From: Corticium candelabrum
Taxonomy: Eukaryota > Porifera > Homoscleromorpha > Homosclerophorida > Plakinidae
Reading direction: 5' to 3'
DNA length: 64,000 nucleotides
NCBI RefSeq assembly: GCF_963422355.1
Contig: NC_085088.1
Span: forward strand, 186,001 to 250,000
This document shows positions 42,261-52,443 of this stretch, in pieces (the stretch's first letter is position 1; each line of letters begins with the position of its first letter). A program made the translations under genes and the position numbers. The notes beneath the pieces were generated by a model, which was not told the origin of the DNA, searched no databases, and saw only the letters and a program-made list of their open reading frames with translations.

Positions 42261-43596
42261 TGTTTCAGTCCATCAACGAATCCTGTTTTTGGATTTGCCT
42301 GACTTGGTGGACGATGGATGACTTGAGGGATGCCAACTGCTTGGCGGATGAGAGGGTAACGCAGTAAGAGAGCAATTGAAAGAGCAAACATGTTGGAAGC
42401 TACCCAATACATAAATAAGGCCTGAAATGACAAAAAGAGATTGGTGAAGAAAGGTGTCTGCTGTTAGTGCATGTCTTTGTAACTAGTCGTCCGTCAACAA
42501 ATAACTGTGTACCTGTCTCTTTCTGTCTCTCTGTCTGTCTGCCTGTCTGTTTGTCTATCTGTCTCTGTCTGACCGTTTGTCTCTTTCTAGTTGTCCAGCT
42601 GACAGGCTGCAAACCCTGACTGTCTGTCCAATTTACCAAACTAACCGTCGGCATCTTGATCATGATAGGGAAAGTGATCACAGCCAATCCTCTAAACACC
42701 CATTTCATCTTTTGTAACCTCTCAACGTTCACTCCACCTTCAGCCCCAACTTCCATTACCAACAGCATTGTACTAACTGAGATGAGTGGCAGCAAGAAGT
42801 ATGGATCAGAGACAGTCAAATCTGTAAACCACAGGAAGCCACCTGTCTTCATAGACTCAATAGGAACCCTCGCCATTTGCCTCAAAGCAATAAAGAATGA
42901 TATAAACACTGGAGCTTGGGCTAAAGGAAGGAAGTTCCGAGCCAAGCTGACATTGTTTGATTCAAATAAAGCTTGCAGCCGTGCCATCTCCATCCCTGCA
43001 GACATGGTATTACCCGACATGTTTGCTTCACGCATTTTCCTAGAAATGTTTTCCATCTCGGGTGATATGTTACTCAACCGAGCAGAATTCTGCTGTGCCT
43101 TTATTACCAATGGATACATCAATATACGGATAGCCAGGCCGGTCACTGCTATTGTTGCCCACCAAGGCAGCCCAGTACTGACATGCAGAAACTCAAATGT
43201 CTGTTGAAGCAGTCCAACAGGCGAGTAGCCACCCAAGCCTGCAGCTGCTATCTCACCCATGGACTGTATGTCTTGTGTATATTGAGCAGCATCTTCTGCC
43301 CATCGACTGACAGTTGAAGTGTCTGTCCCTGCAGCTACATCTAGTAGTTCTTCTGACTTGTAGCCGGCACTGGCAGCCATGCTGCCTGATTTTTCTATTA
43401 CTTCACTATAATTTGGCGTTGTAGAGCTCAAGCGGATAGAAGTAAGTCCTCTAATCATAGCTGCTGCACTGGTGTGTCTTGCAGATCCTTGGTTTTGCTC
43501 CAACTTCATACTAGATGCGAAACGGGGTAAAGTCCTAAAGAGGCCCAACATCCAATTTTGAGCTGCACCTTTTCTTAATGTGCTGACCAACGACAT
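42012..43596 (-). CDS. OXA1L: Mitochondrial inner-membrane insertase OXA1L
   Basis: Three exons on the minus strand, 43596-42646, 42421-42259 and 42136-42012, give 412 residues (human 435). OXA1L inserts mitochondrially made and some imported proteins into the inner membrane. The first 50 residues are basic and hydroxylated like a matrix-targeting peptide. The YidC/Oxa1 core has GLPWWATIAVTGLAIRILMYP, then a loop rich in charged residues, then PVFISFFIALRQMA and a last helix ALFMYWVASNMFALS. The tail, KQQEQLKKNLLKKA...KYKPKKK, is basic and suits ribosome binding. An upstream in-frame Met at 43659 exists, but the start at 43596 gives a better presequence and leaves room for the shared promoter. 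The donor of intron 2 is the first GT of a (GT)n tract. Confidence 0.93.
42187..42258. repeat. (AC)n microsatellite at the 5' end of OXA1L intron 2
   Basis: About 72 bp of pure AC on the + strand, i.e. (GT)n in the OXA1L transcript, starting at the splice donor itself. Confidence 0.95.
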
Positions 43597-43704
43597 CGTT
43601 GTGTTCCAGCAGGAAAACGAGTATCCTCGTGTGAACAACAGAAATTGAGATATTGTCACGTGGTCTACATCACATGATTAAGTCTACTGGTCATGTGACC
43701 AAAT
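43597..43704. promoter_or_regulatory. Short divergent promoter region, OXA1L (-) and CIAO2B (+)
   Basis: Only 108 bp separate the two start codons. Two mirrored CACGTGGT/TCATGTGACC-like motifs are present (about 43657-43664 and 43691-43699). A shared bidirectional promoter is inferred from the spacing. Confidence 0.5.
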
Positions 43705-44606
43705 ATGTCACGCTTGGATAACATCAATCCTGCAGTCTTTGAGACAGCTAGAGACAGAGAGGTACTGCCTGAAGAAGAAGATGATGACGTGAACGATAAA
43801 ATCGATGCTAGAGAAGTGTTTGATATCCTTTGTCAAAATTGTTTTCCCGTCTAGTTCAATGATTTCATTGTGTGCTTTACTGTGTCATGCATTGTTGCTA
43901 ACGATTACACAATGTTCACACATAAACTGAATTCTAACTAAATGGACTTGAATGGCACTTGTTGGCAGTCTATTTATTAACTTACATGTGTCCATGGTTG
44001 CGTGTTGTAAGTGTCATGTTTGTGTACCGCTTGCAGTGATTTTTAATACATGAAAAGTACGTGGTGACTGGTGAAAGTACCTCTAAGGAAAATAGTATTT
44101 TTCTTACTCTAATTGATTTCCAATGGACCATACAAGTAACGTGCAGTGACAATTCTCAAAACTATGTGGCAGATTTGTTGTGTCATTATACTTTGTCTAA
44201 GTTTACTATATGTACATATAAATGTTATTCAATGCTGATACCTTGACTCATATCACATCATATCAGGAATATTAATGATCCCGAACATCCCCTCACTCTT
44301 GAAGAACTAAAAGTGTTACAGCAAGCTCATGTTACAGTAGATGATGATAAGAACTATGTAAAAGTAGTCTTCACACCAACTATCCCACATTGCAGCATGG
44401 CAACGCTAATTGGACTGGCCATCAGAGTGAAGCTACTGCGGTCTCTGCCTAATAGATTTAAGGTAGACGTGATTGTTGAGCCTGGGACCCACGCACAGGA
44501 ACAAGCAGTCAACAAGCAGCTGTCTGATAAGGAACGAGTGGCAGCAGCACTGGAGAACAACCATTTGTTAGATGTCGTCAATCAGTGTCTTTCATCCCAA
44601 AAGTGA
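43705..44606 (+). CDS. CIAO2B: Cytosolic iron-sulfur assembly component 2B (MIP18/FAM96B)
   Basis: Two exons, 43705-43822 and 44257-44606, give 155 residues (human 163). The protein is part of the CIA targeting complex (with CIAO1 and MMS19) that hands 4Fe-4S clusters to cytosolic and nuclear proteins. It keeps [37 protein letters not shown] with the reactive Cys, [27 protein letters not shown] and [14 protein letters not shown], and ends close to the human C-terminus. The exon junction was not solvable with GT-AG sites, but an AT-AC U12-type intron restores [19 protein letters not shown] exactly as in the family. Confidence 0.96.
43823..44256 (+). other. U12-type (minor spliceosome) AT-AC intron of CIAO2B
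   Basis: The intron begins ATATCCTTTG, the canonical U12 5' splice site, and ends ...ATATCAC. A branch-point match TACCTTGACT lies at about 44239-44248, with the expected distance of about 10 bases to the 3' splice site. Splicing gives phase 1 continuity and the family sequence [11 protein letters not shown]. The alternative AG at 44264-44265 would break the frame or lose conserved residues. Confidence 0.88.
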
Positions 44607-44878
44607 AGTCTATTTTAATTGACTAATTTGACTGTACTCAAGACCTCATGACATTTGAATATCAGCGATTGCCTACCTCACTAACCTATACAGGAGTGTA
44701 GGTTATGTGCTTGGAATTACAATATAAATACAATCTACTGAATGTCACAAGCAGCGACCGGTCAATACACTCTCCCTGCATGTACACCAATTGCAACAGA
44801 CTGTTTTGTTATACTCTATTCAAATTTTATGTTACTCATCCAAGATCATAAAGTTGCTTCCATGTTTCCAAGGTGTAG

Positions 44879-47178
44879 CTATACTTTATATTGACATACT
44901 TTACCATACTGAAATGCTGGTAAATATTGGTGATTTCGTAGTACAATGATCAGTATTACACTGTTGCATGCAAACATAACAAGTCCAGCTGTCCACATGA
45001 AAATGAATGTATCAATTCCTTGGAACTCAAACAAATATGCTGGCATGAGCCAAAGACCCTGCATGAAACAGTTAAATCATAGAGAATATATTTACAAGTG
45101 ATGGACTTTTATACCCTGTTTACAGTAGTGCTCTAGAACGGGTTTGAGGTGCTAAAAAGAGTGGTTCCAGAACCATTCAGTCAAGTGTTCACTAGACTTG
45201 TCCTGATGCAATCACACATCCTGCACAACATGCCAGATACGAGCAATGCTTCTTGGACTGATGAGGAAATGATGAAATCACAATTCAGGGGATGACTAGC
45301 AAGTACATCAAGGGAATATATGGAAAGATTTCTGGGAGATGGATAATTTTCTTTTCAGAGCCATTTACATGCAGAAACAGCAATTGAAAGTCAATGAATT
45401 TGGCAGTTTTGGCCTAAGATGTAAACACAGTGTAAACAGATTCTCATAATAGTTCTTGGACAGTTCCACAGAACCATTCCTAGTGTAAACAGGGTACAAA
45501 AACAATGAACTGAGAATAGAGTTGAAAATCCAGCCAATAATTCATGTGTGTGGCACAGTTTCTACTGTGTACCTGTGAACTGTCCACGTAAACTACAAGT
45601 TGAATTTTCACCTCTAAATTGAGCTACAGTGACAAACGTCAAGTATTTGACATGAACCTTACTTGGACTGTGAACCACAGTAATACAAGTATTGCCCCAG
45701 TCCAACGTCCTTGCAACTTGCTGTAGGGTAGAATCAGTGGAAGCAGCCATAAATACCACAAGAAATACTGCAAGGGTTAGAAAGGGTCAATCCTCATGTA
45801 GTAACTCATTTTGAAACAAACTCACTTGTGATGTGCAGACTTTATTGAAGGAAACAAAAATAAACGTTTGCACAAAACAGCATAGTGTTAGGTCTCTGTG
45901 TAGCAACAGGGATGTGACAAGCAACAACACAAGTTGAGGTAGAAACACAAGAACTGAACCAAAATGAGAAGTGAAACTTGATGTTTCATGAACATTTGCA
46001 GACATGAGATAAAACATATAGAAATAAGGGGAGAAGTTATGACGAGTGTCCTTCCTCGTGAAATGATACAGATATGTTTCCTGTAGGAAATCACTGCCAT
46101 ACCTGCAACATTCCATCACTACAGTAAAGCCCGGTTCACAGTACAACGCTGACGCCGACGCTGACACTGGAATAGAAATGAATCCTATTCCAGCGTTGGC
46201 ATCAGCGTCAACATCAAAGGATGCTGCCTGCAGCAAGGCGGTGTCTTTGATGTTGACACTCAGCTGAGCATCAGCGTCAATACTGTGAACCAGGCTTAAC
46301 ATGTAATAGTATCCTTTAAATTATGCACCACAGAAGAGGTGCTGAGTGCAAGGAGGTTGTAGATATATGCAATAGCAATGATGAAGTCAAGTGTGTCTGT
46401 GTTGAGATGCTTTAGCAATAAATAATTGGTCTGAATTAGCTAGGTATTTAGCAATGTTATTATCACTTATATAAAAATATTTCAATGTCACTGACTGTGC
46501 ATAAAATAGTGCCGTGATCGTTGTTAGAGTTGCAGTCACCGTCAGCACAAAAATCCACTGCACACGATTGGGTACAATGGACACAATAGACTGTTCTCTT
46601 GTCTGTTGTCCAGTGTAATTAGAATCAAGAAACAAATAGAAGGTCAGCATGTAGATAACAGGATACAGCTTGAAGTGAACAGCAAGAGTAAACACAACAC
46701 CTGCAAGCGCAACATGCTGCTCCATCACAAGAACAATTGTAAGAAGAACAAGCACTCCCAATATAGACTCTGCATTTCCTCTACTTGAAACAGTTGCTGT
46801 GAGAGGATTGAACATCCAAGCAGCAGAGAAGAGATGTGTCTGTGACGCCGAAAGCCCTCGAATAACGAGAATCCTCTCAACAAGCCATCCAATGATCAAA
46901 TCACAAACGCTGAATACCATCTTTCCAAAGCAGCGATGTAATACAACGTTTGGCAAGAGAATAAGAGCAAGCAGGGGACTGTATCTATACGTGTGTCTTT
47001 TGTATGGAGAGCTCCCTTCTAATATTAATCTTGAAGCATCTGTGAATACCTCATAGTCAACGTCTGTATATCGAACTTGCAGAGCTGAGTCTTGCCATTC
47101 TCCATAAGCGATCAACACAGCTCTCACACAAGCAGCAACCAAGAATCTAGACTTCATATCCGGGCTTTCAGATCTCAA
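44879..47178 (-). CDS. PIGM: GPI mannosyltransferase 1 (PIG-M)
   Basis: Four exons on the minus strand, 47178-46496, 46102-45826, 45767-45663 and 45058-44879, give 414 residues (human 423). PIG-M adds the first mannose to the GPI precursor in the ER lumen, with PIG-X as partner. The lumenal DxD motif, YTDVDYEVF (residues 37-45), lies after the first membrane helix. Other family blocks are SPYKRHTYRYSPLLA, NPLTATVSSRGNAESI, HFKLYPVIY, HFTRKDTRHNFSPYFYM, FNKVCTSQYFLWYL and LMPAYLFEFQG. A second Met at residue 8 is an alternative start. Intron 1 holds a MITE (46125-46298) and intron 3 another (45112-45496). Its 5' end faces CMC2. Confidence 0.95.
45112..45496. mobile_element. MITE in PIGM intron 3
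   Basis: Inverted termini TACCCTGTTTACA (45112) and TGTAAACAGGGTA (45484-45496), with further inner similarity around GGTTC(C/T)AGAACC motifs. TA at both ends is compatible with TA target duplication. About 385 bp, no open frame. Confidence 0.7.
46125..46298. mobile_element. Short MITE, AGCCTGGTTCACA family, copy 1 (PIGM intron 1)
   Basis: About 174 bp with inverted ends TAAAGCCCGGTTCACAGTA and ACTGTGAACCAGGCTTA. The interior is made of GACGCCGACG-like palindromic units and a GGAATAGAAATGAATCCTAT block that it shares with copy 2. Confidence 0.85.
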
Positions 47179-47414
47179 GACTCAACGATCGGTACTGAAC
47201 CGTACATTATGTGTAGAGTTTCTCTACATTTACGTACGCTTAGCTAGAATGACATTGACTTTGTTAGACTCTGGATGTAGACACATAATTACATGCACCC
47301 TTTCGGACCCACTTTACACATTACATTTGTACAACAAGGACGAACAACGTACAATCATAATTTTCGTACATACCTTGAAGTTTCTGCAGCTTTGACGTGT
47401 CGTTAGCGTGCGTT
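47179..47414. promoter_or_regulatory. Divergent promoter region, PIGM (-) and CMC2 (+)
   Basis: The two start codons lie 236 bp apart head to head. No core motif is obvious; the shared promoter is inferred from the arrangement. Confidence 0.45.
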
Positions 47415-48578
47415 ATGCATCCATCTCTACATCCACATCTGCACGGACCGAAGTGCCAGGAAATCATTATCCTTTTACACCAATGCCATAATCAGGTATC
47501 TGTATTGTACATTGTACCTAGACACATTCATTGTCTAGCCGGTTGGCTAACATGACGGAGATTCATGGTCATCGTCAGAAGAGATAACTCTAAAGCCTGG
47601 TTTACAATATTGACGCCGACGTCGACAATAGAAATGAATCCTATTCCAGCGTCGACGTCGGCGTCAACATCAAAGGATGCCGCCGACGTCGAGGCGGTTT
47701 CTTTGAAGTTTGACGCTCAACTCAGCGTCGGCCTCATATTGTGAACCAGGCTTAGGTCTGCATGCGTTTTATGTTTTTATTTGCAGTAGGGTATATAGAT
47801 CAATTAAATTGTTCCAAAAGTATGAAATGGCCTCATTTAATACAGCAGCGCATGCAGTATTCTGTATGGTTGTAGGTTAATTAATAGTCTATTTTGATAA
47901 AATTATTCTCAAAGAAACAATTTATTAGCTAAAACTGACAGGTTTGAGATCTGCTGGATGATATCTGGCGAGTAAAAAGACATGGTACGTACTGTAGATC
48001 GAAGTAACACAAGTCTCCATTGGATCAAATACATACCATGTTTTTTCTGATTTTTAATTAATTAATAGAAATGCAATAATGCAATTAGCTAGTGAGTACA
48101 TTATTTTATTAATTAGACTTTAGATTAACAAATATAGACTGAAACAATTTTAGTATTTAAAGCACTGACAAGAACTGCAAATTTATTATGGACAGCTTCT
48201 TCTTTTAGTACTTCCTAAGGTATTTCACTATGGGCTTGATTGAAGAAGCAAGTCAACAAGAATTTTTGCGTACTGTTGAGGAACTAAACAGACAAAGGAT
48301 AAATAAACGCTATTTAATATTAAAATTTACTAAACAACGTATTTGCAGCATCCACTTGCCAAGTTTATTGGGAAGTGTAACTACTTGACTCGAGCATTGG
48401 ACAGATGCCTGCAAGAAGAAGTTTGTGGCTATTTATTTATCAAATATCATGCTCAATTGCTGAATTAATTAATTGTGTTGTTTGACTGTAAATAATTTAG
48501 TATCAAGAAAGGAGAAAGAAGAACTTTGAGGAAGCAAAGTTGAGACGGGAACGATGGAAACAGGACGCTCGGAAGTAG
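47415..48578 (+). CDS. CMC2: C-x9-C motif mitochondrial protein CMC2
   Basis: Three small exons, 47415-47495, 48349-48420 and 48501-48578, give 76 residues (human 79). The start MHPSLHPHLHGPKC matches the family. Twin C-x9-C pairs fall at residues 14/24 and 37/47 (CQEIIILLHQC and CNYLTRALDRC), which form the disulfide-bonded helical hairpin of this intermembrane-space family. CMC2 acts in cytochrome c oxidase biogenesis. The C-terminus is charged (ERRKKNFEEAKLRRERWKQD). Intron 1 (853 bp) carries copy 2 of the short MITE family. Each exon is below 30 codons, so no single open frame reveals the gene. Confidence 0.93.
47591..47754. mobile_element. Short MITE, AGCCTGGTTCACA family, copy 2 (CMC2 intron 1)
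   Basis: About 164 bp with ends TAAAGCCTGGTTTACAATAT and ATATTGTGAACCAGGCTTA. The interior carries GACGTCGACG palindromes and an AATAGAAATGAATCCTATT block shared with copy 1. Confidence 0.88.
47755..48348. other. Rest of CMC2 intron 1
   Basis: AT-rich intron sequence. A short frame at about 48230-48300 (MGLIEEASQQEFLRTVEEL) could look like a first exon, but the CMC2 phase and the Cys pattern place exon 1 at 47415. Confidence 0.6.
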
Positions 48579-48735
48579 CCACATTCTGTAAACGTGTTCT
48601 TCATTTATCCTAGCATTTATTAGTACTTGATTTTGATACAACAAAATACTTACTATCAGGTAGCAGTAGAAAGGTTATTGAAGCAGCTAGAAATATTAGC
48701 ATACTATTAACAATTGTGAGTATGCAAGTTTAGCT

Positions 48736-49494
48736 CTACAACAAATTTCTAATGATTTGGCCGCTTGGCATTAGTCTTCTAACCAGTAGTCCAACATGAC
48801 CCAAGTTTGAACCCATACCAATACTGTTGTCACCCTCCGTTGTTGTTGCATCAACATCCCCGCGTCTATGTACAATAAGTCTCGACTCATCAAGAGCAAA
48901 GTTACTTGTCTGTGATGTCACCGGCAACCACTCCCTTTCTCTCCTTTCTTTCAATGAACGAAACTCCTCGTTCCTCCTAACGTTAACGTTCAGAGTAGAG
49001 TCTCCAGAAGCTATTCTCGCAAAATTATCGTGTTGTAGTTGTCGTTGAGCCGGAGTTACCTTCGTCAACGGTCCCAAAATCGTCCCATTTACAATGTTCA
49101 TCTTCTTTGACGGACGGTCACCCCGCCAATCTCGTTGTTTACTGATACCTACAGTGACTAGACGCCGTGTTGAATCAATGCCTCCTCTTCTCTGGTCTTT
49201 GATTGTAATTTCTCTATTTTTCTGCCTCCATTCAAAGCTTTTCTTTGAACTTCTGAGTTCGTATAAAGGTAATGGTCTCACCGCCAACCAGCCGCATGTC
49301 ATGTCAGTCCAACTGTCGCGAATGACAGAGATGGATGGCGTCGAATCGTCGTTACTGCACTTTATTAGCGCTTCCTGAGCGTGTCTGTCTTTTCTCGTTT
49401 TCAGCATATTAAATTTTGCGGCGTTGCGATCAACAAACCGAAACCGAAAATAGTTGGAAGAGGCTGATCCGCAACTCGAATGCGATGATAACAC
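48736..49494 (-). CDS. Unidentified 252-residue protein, divergent from ATMIN
   Basis: A 252-codon open frame on the minus strand with its own ATG. It is rich in Arg (about 12%), Ser and Asn, and has no membrane helix, signal peptide or Cys-rich domain. Notable pieces are RDSWTDMTCGWLAV, KKSFEWRQKNREITIKDQ, a GPLTKVTPAQRQ segment and an RRNEEFRSLKERREREW basic stretch. A frame this long is unlikely by chance in 40% GC DNA, and it starts 71 bp from ATMIN, so it is probably a real single-exon or last-exon gene. The family is not recognised. A weak idea is C16orf46, the gene next to ATMIN in mammals, which also has a W...GW and a GPLT segment; this similarity is not significant by eye. Confidence 0.6.
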   Translation of the reverse strand: MLSSHSSCGSASSNYFRFRFVDRNAAKFNMLKTRKDRHAQEALIKCSNDDSTPSISVIRDSWTDMTCGWLAVRPLPLYELRSSKKSFEWRQKNREITIKDQRRGGIDSTRRLVTVGISKQRDWRGDRPSKKMNIVNGTILGPLTKVTPAQRQLQHDNFARIASGDSTLNVNVRRNEEFRSLKERREREWLPVTSQTSNFALDESRLIVHRRGDVDATTTEGDNSIGMGSNLGHVGLLVRRLMPSGQIIRNLL

Positions 49495-49565
49495 TCACGT
49501 GTACCAGACCTCCCGTATGTATATATCATCGTGACAATCATAATATCTACGCTCCCGGATGTTAG
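49495..49565. promoter_or_regulatory. Very short divergent promoter between the 252-aa frame (-) and ATMIN (+)
   Basis: Only 71 bp separate the two ATG codons. Overlapping 5' regions or a shared bidirectional promoter are inferred. Confidence 0.4.
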
Positions 49566-51023
49566 ATGTCGGCTACTCCAGAAGAATTGACGATTAATTC
49601 CGAGGTTGTTTGCCATTATGATGGCTGTAAACGAATTTTTCGTAATTCTTCTGCGCTTCAAATGCATCTCGTAAAAAAGCATAATGTACGAGGTCCCTTT
49701 CGGTACGCTCCACAAAAAGATTCAACAACTGGGCTGTATGTCAAGGAGGCTAATAGCAGGAAACAGCTTTACTGTCCAATTGATACGTGCTGCAGAGGAA
49801 GGAATAGTGGAAAGCCATTCAACAAGTTGGGAAATGTGAAACAGGTGATTGCACTTGTCTGTACACATGCATATGTACGTCTGCTTCTCTGTTTTACGTA
49901 ATTTGCAAGCTACAAGACATAGTCACGGAAGGCTGCAGAAGGCACATGGTGCCGAAGCATGGTATCAGATATTTTGACCAGTATTTGGTTGACCAGTCAA
50001 ATTTGAAGTATAGTATAATATTGAATGGCTGGTGATCTGATCGATAAAATATGGCCAGCAGATGAAAATGATATTGGGCTCGGAGGTGAATCTGTAATTA
50101 TGACAACCAGTATTATGTCCCCTCCCGTCCCTTAGGTTGTGTTTTGCTTTCTGTTCATTTTGTGAATCTTCTATGACGTTGAAGTCGTTTGTTTGTGATA
50201 GCATTTTCATAGCGTACATGGAGAGAAACGGTTTGCATGTGGACGTTGTAACAAGAAATTTGGTCTGAGTGATGTATGCAAGAGACATGAAGTAGAGTGT
50301 GGACTCACCTTTCAATGTTCATGTAAAGAGATATTTAGAAACAGAGCTGCATTACTATCACATGCTAAACGAAACGAACACCAATTACCACTTGCTTTTC
50401 GGAACAAGTCTAGATTAATAAAGAATCAACAGGAAATTACGTCTAGTACAACAGCACATCAGGCTATTGTCTTAACAAGGCCAGTAGGAGTTATGAATAT
50501 TCACTTTCCTGTACATGTAGACTCTTCCACAGTTAGCACACAAACTACAGGGTTTGACTCGTGTGACTTAATACAATGGATGCCATCTCCAACTGTTGCA
50601 GTTCAATCAGCTACAACAGAATCTCAAATCGACACTGAAGTCAATGGCTCTGTTATTTCTGAATGCTTAACACAAACACAGGAAAACACTAGCATGACTG
50701 AACATGCAACAGAAGAGCCTTCTCTTGCTGCCATAGTGCAAGCAGGTGAGGAATGGATGCCGACAATTGACATTGGAATTCAAACACTTGTTTCTGATCA
50801 ATGTGCTGAGAATTGTATTGTGGGATGTGACTCTTCTTTGGAAGATCAACTTCTCTCGTCTGTTGGCTCACAGACAGATATCACATGGACTCAGCTATTT
50901 GGTGACGACCTGCAATTGTTCAGTACTGAGGTTGGTCATTCTGTATCAACACAAACATGGACAACAGATATGGGTGGAGGAGCAAGCGAAATGACTGAAC
51001 AACTCATGTGTCGGTCTACCTAG
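49566..51023 (+). CDS. ATMIN: ATM interactor-like zinc finger protein (ATMIN/ASCIZ)
   Basis: Two exons, 49566-49844 and 50202-51023, give 366 residues (the human protein is about twice as long). The N-terminal half has four C2H2-type fingers: CHYDGCKRIFRNSSALQMH, one completed across the splice junction (VKQ-HFHSVH), one with CGRCNKKFGLSDVCKRHE, and CSCKEIFRNRAALLSH. The second half is Ser/Thr/Gln-rich with repeated TQT-like motifs (STQTTGF, LTQTQEN, IGIQTLV, VGSQTDI, STQTWTT), which in ATMIN bind the dynein light chain LC8/DYNLL1. ATMIN activates DYNLL1 transcription and has ATM-linked roles. The exon 2 acceptor was chosen because it restores the second finger; AG sites at about 49930-49960 do not. 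Confidence 0.92.
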
Positions 51024-51526
51024 CTAGACAGTGAAGTATAGAGGTATATGAATGACAAGGTTATTGTTTGTTAGATAAAAGGTATTATTCTTGGGTCATG
51101 CACACTTAGATTGATCTGTGTGTGTATATGTGATGTATATGTACTGTATATATATACAAGAGACTGTAATTATTAGTCCGAGGAGGGTTACAGTAGTGTG
51201 TCATTGGACTGACGGATCCGTGGTGTTAATTAGATCAAGTGCCATGTAGTCCTTGTGCATGTGATGATGATGATGTCTTTGCACACCTTCAAGAGGCATC
51301 CAATAGCTTTAAGACGGTGACAATCCCACGTGTTAGTGTGTCCCCTCCTTCTCACGCTCGCTCTTCATTGGCTTCTGAAGTTCAAGGCCATCTGCAACCC
51401 AACGTAACTCCTCCACACAGACCTCCTAACGCGCGCAGGCTAAAGGCTTGAGTGGGGTGGAGTTCGACCCATTTGCGAATAGTTCGGATTGGCGTATGAA
51501 TTGGAACATCAACATAGATTATTAAG
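51024..51526. other. Intergenic region between ATMIN and the isomerase-like gene
   Basis: A 70-codon frame at 51239-51451 has no recognisable content and is treated as chance. The sequence just before the ATG at 51527 should carry the promoter; no motif stands out. Confidence 0.5.
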
Positions 51527-52443
51527 ATGTCTCGTGTCGAATTTCGAGGGAATTGCGCCATTCTTTGGCTTGGCAGTGCAGAAAACAAATTTACTACAGA
51601 GTCTGTCTACAGAATTAAAAGCCAAATTAGCGAAATATTGAGGTAAACACGTTATATATAGATCGAGAGAGAATGATGCATATGTTTATATATAATACTC
51701 TAGACATAATCAAGTCAAAGTCCTTATCACTGCCAGTAGTGGGAAGTTCTACAGTAATGGTATCGATCTTGATTGGTTGGGGCAACAGCAAGCGGAAACG
51801 TCGGAATCATTTTTCAATAATTTAATTGATCTTATTGTCATGATTCTTACTCTGCCAGTCTTTACCATAGCAGCTATAAATGGTCAGTTACTGTTGTTTA
51901 TGCTTTAATTAATTAATTTAAGATCTTACTATCTGATTATTATATGTGTATTGTAGGACATGCATTTGCTGCAGGAGCGATATTGGCTTTGGCTCATGAT
52001 TTTCGTGTCATGCAAAAGGGGCGTGGTTGGATAAGTCTACCAGAAGTATTTCTGGGGCTAAACTTTACTCCAGGATTGCAGGAAATGATGAAGTACAGTG
52101 ATTCAAATTATTGATTAAATTATTTTAGTCAAGTCGCAGTTGTTTTTGTTTGCATATTTGATAAGAAAGGTCTAAGATTGGCTCTCCTTCATGTCTACGA
52201 GATGCAATTTTGTTAGGCAAGCGTTTTACAGCTGAAGAAGCTCTAGACAAGCAGCTAGTCGACAGAGCGTGTGAACCGGGGTGTGCTGTTGAGACTTCAG
52301 TTCAACTTGGAGAAGAAATAGTGAATGGGAGAGATTATGGAAGAGAAATCATCAAGTCGCTGAAAGAGGATTTGTATGCAAATTCTCTGAGGCTATTCAG
52401 AGAGTACAATTTGTCCAGAAGTGTCGCTGTCTCTAAATTGTAG
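51527..52443 (+). CDS. Peroxisomal enoyl-CoA delta-isomerase-like protein (crotonase superfamily)
   Basis: Four exons, 51527-51642, 51704-51882, 51957-52092 and 52170-52443, join in phase to 234 residues. The crotonase fold is shown by VLITASSGKFYSNGIDLDW (first oxyanion-hole segment), INGHAFAAGAILALAHDFRV (second oxyanion-hole segment) and SLPEVFLGLNFTPG, where the Glu fits the general base of plant and yeast-type delta3,delta2-enoyl-CoA isomerases. LGKRFTAEEALDKQLVD follows. The chain ends in AVSKL, a canonical PTS1 signal, so import into peroxisomes and a role in oxidation of unsaturated fatty acids are likely. Whether the activity is isomerase or hydratase cannot be decided from sequence alone. 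Confidence 0.88.

Noticed and set aside
44257-44270. GT-AG splicing of CIAO2B using the AG at 44264-44265
   Set aside because: No GT donor gives the right phase, and conserved residues would be lost; the AT-AC intron fits exactly.
48230-48320. First exon of CMC2 (MGLIEEASQQEF frame)
   Set aside because: It lacks the first C-x9-C pair; the true first exon with MHPSLHPHLH lies at 47415.
49907-49960. A middle exon of ATMIN starting at one of the AG sites here
   Set aside because: None gives a zinc-finger continuation; the acceptor at 50200-50201 restores the finger (VKQ-HFHSVH) in phase.
51239-51451. 70-codon frame before the isomerase-like gene
   Set aside because: Short, proline- and serine-rich, no known motif and no splice context.
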